From an uncultured Anaerotignum sp. (GTDB taxonomy: Bacteria > Bacillota > Clostridia > Lachnospirales > Anaerotignaceae): a DNA stretch of 44,669 nucleotides. The number at the start of each line of letters is the position of its first letter. The first letter of the stretch is position 1. The stretch covers positions 1 to 44,669 of the forward strand of contig NZ_CAKQVD010000010.1 of the NCBI RefSeq assembly GCF_934277605.1. The letters are read 5' to 3'. The position numbers and the translations under genes were made by a program. The notes under the pieces were generated by a model. That model did not search any database, was not told the DNA's origin, and saw nothing but the letters and a program-made list of their open reading frames with translations. Below are positions 42,424 through 44,669 of the stretch, piece by piece.

Positions 42424-43716
42424 TTACGCTTCCTTCAGCACTGCGCTGTCTTCGATAACCTTCATTGCAGCTCTAACCAGCATATCCTGTCTCAGTGCGT
42501 CCTTGTCATCATCCTGAATCATATCCAGCATTGTCTGACCGTCTACACCGTAGCTTTCGCCGTATTTGATTACTTCTGCATCCAAATCCTCATCGGAGAT
42601 AACCAGATTTTCAGCCTTTGCGATTGCTTCCAGCATCAGTCTTGCATCAACGCTCTTCATGGAGGTATCCTTGAAGGTTTCTCTCATGGTTTCTTCGTTT
42701 GTACCCATGTACTGATAGTAAATATCCATGGACAGGCCCTGACGAACGATGTTTTCTTCAAATTCTCTCATCATGCTGTCAATCTTGTTATCATACATAA
42801 CCTGAGGCACTTCCATCTTGCAGTTTGCAACTGCTGCATCCAGCAGCTTATCGCCCTGCAGCTGTTTTGCCTTTTCTGTTTTCTCTGCAGCCAGTTTAGA
42901 CAAAATATCTGCTTTATATTCATCCAGAGTGGAAAATTCGGAAACATCCTCTGCAAATGCGTCGTTCAGCTCGGGCAGCTCCTTCGCTGTGATTGCGTTT
43001 ACCTTGATTGCGAATACTGCAGCCTTGCCTGCCAGTTCGGGTGCATGATATTCTTCGGGGAAGGTTACGTTGATATCAAATTCATCGCCAATGCTGTGGC
43101 CTACAATCTGATCCTCAAAGCCTTCGATGAAGGAATGAGAGCCAAGCTCCAAATCAAAGCCTTCTGCCTTGCCGCCATCGAAAGCAACGCCGTCAACGGA
43201 GCCAAGGTAGTCAATGTTTACAACATCACCCAGCTGTGCTGCTCTGTCTGTTACTTCAATCTTTCTTGCGTTCTGCTTCTGAACCTTTTCCAGTTCCTTC
43301 ATAACGTCTTCATCTGTTACCTCAGCAGAAACCTTTTCTACTTCCAGACCTTTATACTGGCCCAGCTCAACCTCGGGCTTTACAGTTACATCACAGATGA
43401 ATTTTGCGCCCTTGCCGGACTGAATGTATTCAATATCCAGAGTGGGAGCGGAAACAACATCCAGGCCCAGCTCCTTCACTGCTGCCATGTATTCTTCGGG
43501 GAAGATATGGTTGATTGCATCTTCATAGAAAAAGCCTTCGCCATACTGTGCTTCAATCAGCTTTCTGGGTACTTTACCCTTTCTGAAGCCGGGCAGAGAC
43601 AGATTATTTTTTTGTTTGTTGTAAGCAAAAGCCATGCCCTGTTCCAATACTTCTGCGCTTACTTCAAAAGAAAGTTTTACTGCTGTTTTTTCTTTGCTCA
43701 TTAATGTTGCGTTCAT
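42424..43716 (-). CDS. tig: Trigger factor
   Basis: Ribosome-associated chaperone and prolyl isomerase. 430 residues: N-terminal ribosome-binding domain with GFRKGKVPR (tunnel-exit signature, near 44-52), an FKBP domain (about 160-245) and a long helical C-terminal domain. The ATG at 43716 follows AAGGAGG; longer upstream readings have no homology. First gene of tig-clpP-clpX, as in many Bacillota. Confidence 0.97.
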   Translation of the reverse strand: MNATLMSKEKTAVKLSFEVSAEVLEQGMAFAYNKQKNNLSLPGFRKGKVPRKLIEAQYGEGFFYEDAINHIFPEEYMAAVKELGLDVVSAPTLDIEYIQSGKGAKFICDVTVKPEVELGQYKGLEVEKVSAEVTDEDVMKELEKVQKQNARKIEVTDRAAQLGDVVNIDYLGSVDGVAFDGGKAEGFDLELGSHSFIEGFEDQIVGHSIGDEFDINVTFPEEYHAPELAGKAAVFAIKVNAITAKELPELNDAFAEDVSEFSTLDEYKADILSKLAAEKTEKAKQLQGDKLLDAAVANCKMEVPQVMYDNKIDSMMREFEENIVRQGLSMDIYYQYMGTNEETMRETFKDTSMKSVDARLMLEAIAKAENLVISDEDLDAEVIKYGESYGVDGQTMLDMIQDDDKDALRQDMLVRAAMKVIEDSAVLKEA

Positions 43717-43828
43717 TGTAAGAAGTTCCTCCTTAAAGATATTCGTTTTTATGACAACCTTGTCTTTATTTTCAAAATGCTGCTGCCATGTTGTGATACA
43801 GTACACGAAAACTGCACAATCACAGTAG

Positions 43829-43857
43829 ATTATAACACACTGATTTTTGAAAATCTA
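43829..43857 (-). promoter_or_regulatory. Promoter of tig
   Basis: TGT directly before TATAAT (43829-43834) gives an extended -10 on minus; the -35 (TAGATT, 17 nt upstream) is weak. Leader of about 110 nt. Confidence 0.6.
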
Positions 43858-43900
43858 CACTTAAATGCAAATTTTCCGTTTGTTTTCAACAAAAATGCAC

Positions 43901-44182
43901 CTAATATACCTCATACTCCGCAGAAATCAATTCCGCCTCTGTGTTTTTCTCCATAAAATCCAAAATATGCTGCAAAATGCTTTCAATATGGCGTTTTTCG
44001 TTGCTGACACAGGCAAAGCCAATCACAAGCATTTTATACTCCTCCTGCCTGTCCACCTCCGCCACGGAGGCATTGAATTTGTGCCGTGTCTTTTCCACCA
44101 GGCTTTTCACAACCATCCGCTTTTCCTTCAGGCTGGAAACCCATTCCGCCCGAAAGGTTGCCTCGCACGTCCCAACAAACAT
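43901..44182 (-). CDS. ylxP: DUF503 family protein (YlxP-like)
   Basis: 93-residue small protein of the DUF503 family; in Bacillus ylxP lies in the nusA-infB-rbfA region and has been connected to ribosome assembly. Seen: MFVGTCEATF, SLKEKRMVVKSLVEKTRHKFNAS (family core, here near 17-40) and GFACVSNEKRHIESIL. The ATG at 44182 follows AAGGAGGAGG. A longer frame runs back through two tRNA genes and is an artefact. Only 28 nt separate it from the tRNA terminator, so its promoter is not obvious. Confidence 0.85.
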   Translation of the reverse strand: MFVGTCEATFRAEWVSSLKEKRMVVKSLVEKTRHKFNASVAEVDRQEEYKMLVIGFACVSNEKRHIESILQHILDFMEKNTEAELISAEYEVY

Positions 44183-44210
44183 GGCTCCTCCTCCTTCTGC
44201 TTTTGGGTTT

Positions 44211-44250
44211 AAAAAAAAGAACCGGTCTTGATGATCTTCAAAACCGATTC
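44211..44250 (-). terminator. Terminator of the tRNA cluster
   Basis: A 13-bp stem GAATCGGTTTTGA/TCAAGACCGGTTC (two G-T pairs) with a 6-nt loop and T8 on minus. Confidence 0.93.
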
Positions 44251-44255
44251 CTCTA

Positions 44256-44327
44256 AGCGCGAGACGAGATTCGAACTCGCGACCCTCGCCTTGGCAAGGC
44301 GATGCTCTACCACTGAGCCACTCGCGC
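44256..44327 (-). tRNA. tRNA-Gly (GCC), copy 1
   Basis: Full cloverleaf: 7-bp acceptor GCGCGAG/CTCGCGC, D arm, anticodon loop TTGCCAA, T arm with TTCGAAT, discriminator T. CCA is not encoded. Confidence 0.97.
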
Positions 44328-44351
44328 AAAGTATGCAGTTTGTCGAAAAGA

Positions 44352-44423
44352 AGCGCGAGACGAGATTCGAACTCGCGACCCTCGCCTTGGCAAGGCGATG
44401 CTCTACCACTGAGCCACTCGCGC
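44352..44423 (-). tRNA. tRNA-Gly (GCC), copy 2
   Basis: Identical to copy 1 over all 71 stem-to-stem bases, anticodon GCC, discriminator T, no encoded CCA. 24 nt separate it from copy 1. A promoter lies just upstream. Confidence 0.97.
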
Positions 44424-44446
44424 ACATCGTTTTTTCGACAAGATGT

Positions 44447-44475
44447 ATCTTACCAAACTTTTAAAAGCTTGTCAA
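44447..44475 (-). promoter_or_regulatory. Internal promoter for tRNA-Gly copies 2 and 1
   Basis: On minus perfect TTGACA (44470-44475), 17-nt spacer, TAAGAT (44447-44452), in the 93-nt gap between copies 3 and 2. Confidence 0.85.
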
Positions 44476-44516
44476 CATCATTTTATAGATTTTTGCTTTC
44501 CCTTTTGAAAGAGAAA

Positions 44517-44588
44517 AGCGCGAGACGAGATTCGAACTCGCGACCCTCGCCTTGGCAAGGCGATGCTCTACCACTGAGCCACTCGCGC
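44517..44588 (-). tRNA. tRNA-Gly (GCC), copy 3
   Basis: Same 71-base sequence as copies 1 and 2, anticodon GCC, discriminator T, no encoded CCA. Follows tRNA-Phe by 5 nt, so both are probably cut from one transcript. Confidence 0.97.
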
Positions 44589-44593
44589 ATTTA

Positions 44594-44669
44594 TGGTGCC
44601 CAGAACCGGAATCGAACCAGTGACACGTGGATTTTCAGTCCACTGCTCTACCAACTGAGCTATCTGGGC
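44594..44669 (-). tRNA. tRNA-Phe (GAA)
   Basis: 76 nt including encoded CCA. Acceptor GCCCAGA/TCTGGGC, anticodon loop CTGAAAA, T arm with TTCGATT, discriminator A. Its 5' end coincides with the window edge. Confidence 0.97.

Noticed and set aside
42370..43704. 444-aa plus-strand frame opposite tig
   Set aside because: Same type of antisense shadow: low complexity, Cys/Phe/Asn rich, no ribosome binding site.
44209..44427. Protein frames with a duplicated WLSGRASPCQGEG-like segment
   Set aside because: They are translations of the tRNA-Gly genes; the repeat is simply the repeated tRNA.

Overview
The window reads as an ordinary chromosomal core region of a low-to-middle GC, Gram-positive, anaerobic Bacillota, most likely class Clostridia (Lachnospirales/Anaerotignum-like). 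This is inferred from a class 3 fructose-bisphosphatase, a PASTA-domain Ser/Thr kinase, SpoIIIE/FtsK, RqcH, formate-THF ligase and strong AGGAGG ribosome binding sites. No mobile element, phage gene or CRISPR array was seen. Nearly all genes lie on the minus strand. The exceptions are an SDR gene, rpmB and the rqcH-azlC-azlD group, which are on plus.

Layout. 1-217: a packed row of six stem-loops ending in a plus-strand terminator. 226-8342: fbp, a membrane protein, an SDR gene resembling the EF-P 5-aminopentanone reductase, rnz-tsaD with a mini-PspA protein, a secreted stalk-domain protein under four tandem TAAG boxes, rpmB and a small membrane protein. 8355-22917: the conserved block thiN-rpe-rsgA-prkC-prpC-rlmN-rsmB / yugP-fmt-def / priA-rpoZ-gmk-yicC (listed left to right, i.e. 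reverse of transcription), matching the Bacillus yloC-to-rpmB order except that remA and coaBC are not in it. 23166-26005: rqcH with the branched-chain amino acid exporter azlCD. 26063-31342: recA (SOS box), a DMT transporter, cinA, pgsA, rimO. 31497-34865: a small anchored protein, then folD-fhs behind a ZTP riboswitch. 34929-40120: ftsK/spoIIIE, a second DMT transporter, a threonine ammonia-lyase. 40423-43716: the tig-clpP-clpX proteostasis cluster. 43901-44669: a DUF503 gene and a tRNA cluster (Phe, then three identical Gly-GCC genes).

How it fits together. Most genes serve translation and its quality control (def, fmt, rpmB, rsmB, rlmN, rsgA, rimO, tsaD, rnz, rqcH, tig, clpXP, tRNAs), one-carbon supply for formylation and purines (fhs, folD, fmt), DNA repair and replication restart (recA, priA, ftsK), and envelope signalling (prkC/prpC, pgsA, stalk protein). 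Promoters of the TTGNNN-N17-TANNNT type and rho-independent terminators can be read for most units, so operon borders are fairly clear. The signals least explained by known families are the six-hairpin array at the left edge and the shared 11-bp-spaced TAAG boxes in front of two envelope-type genes.
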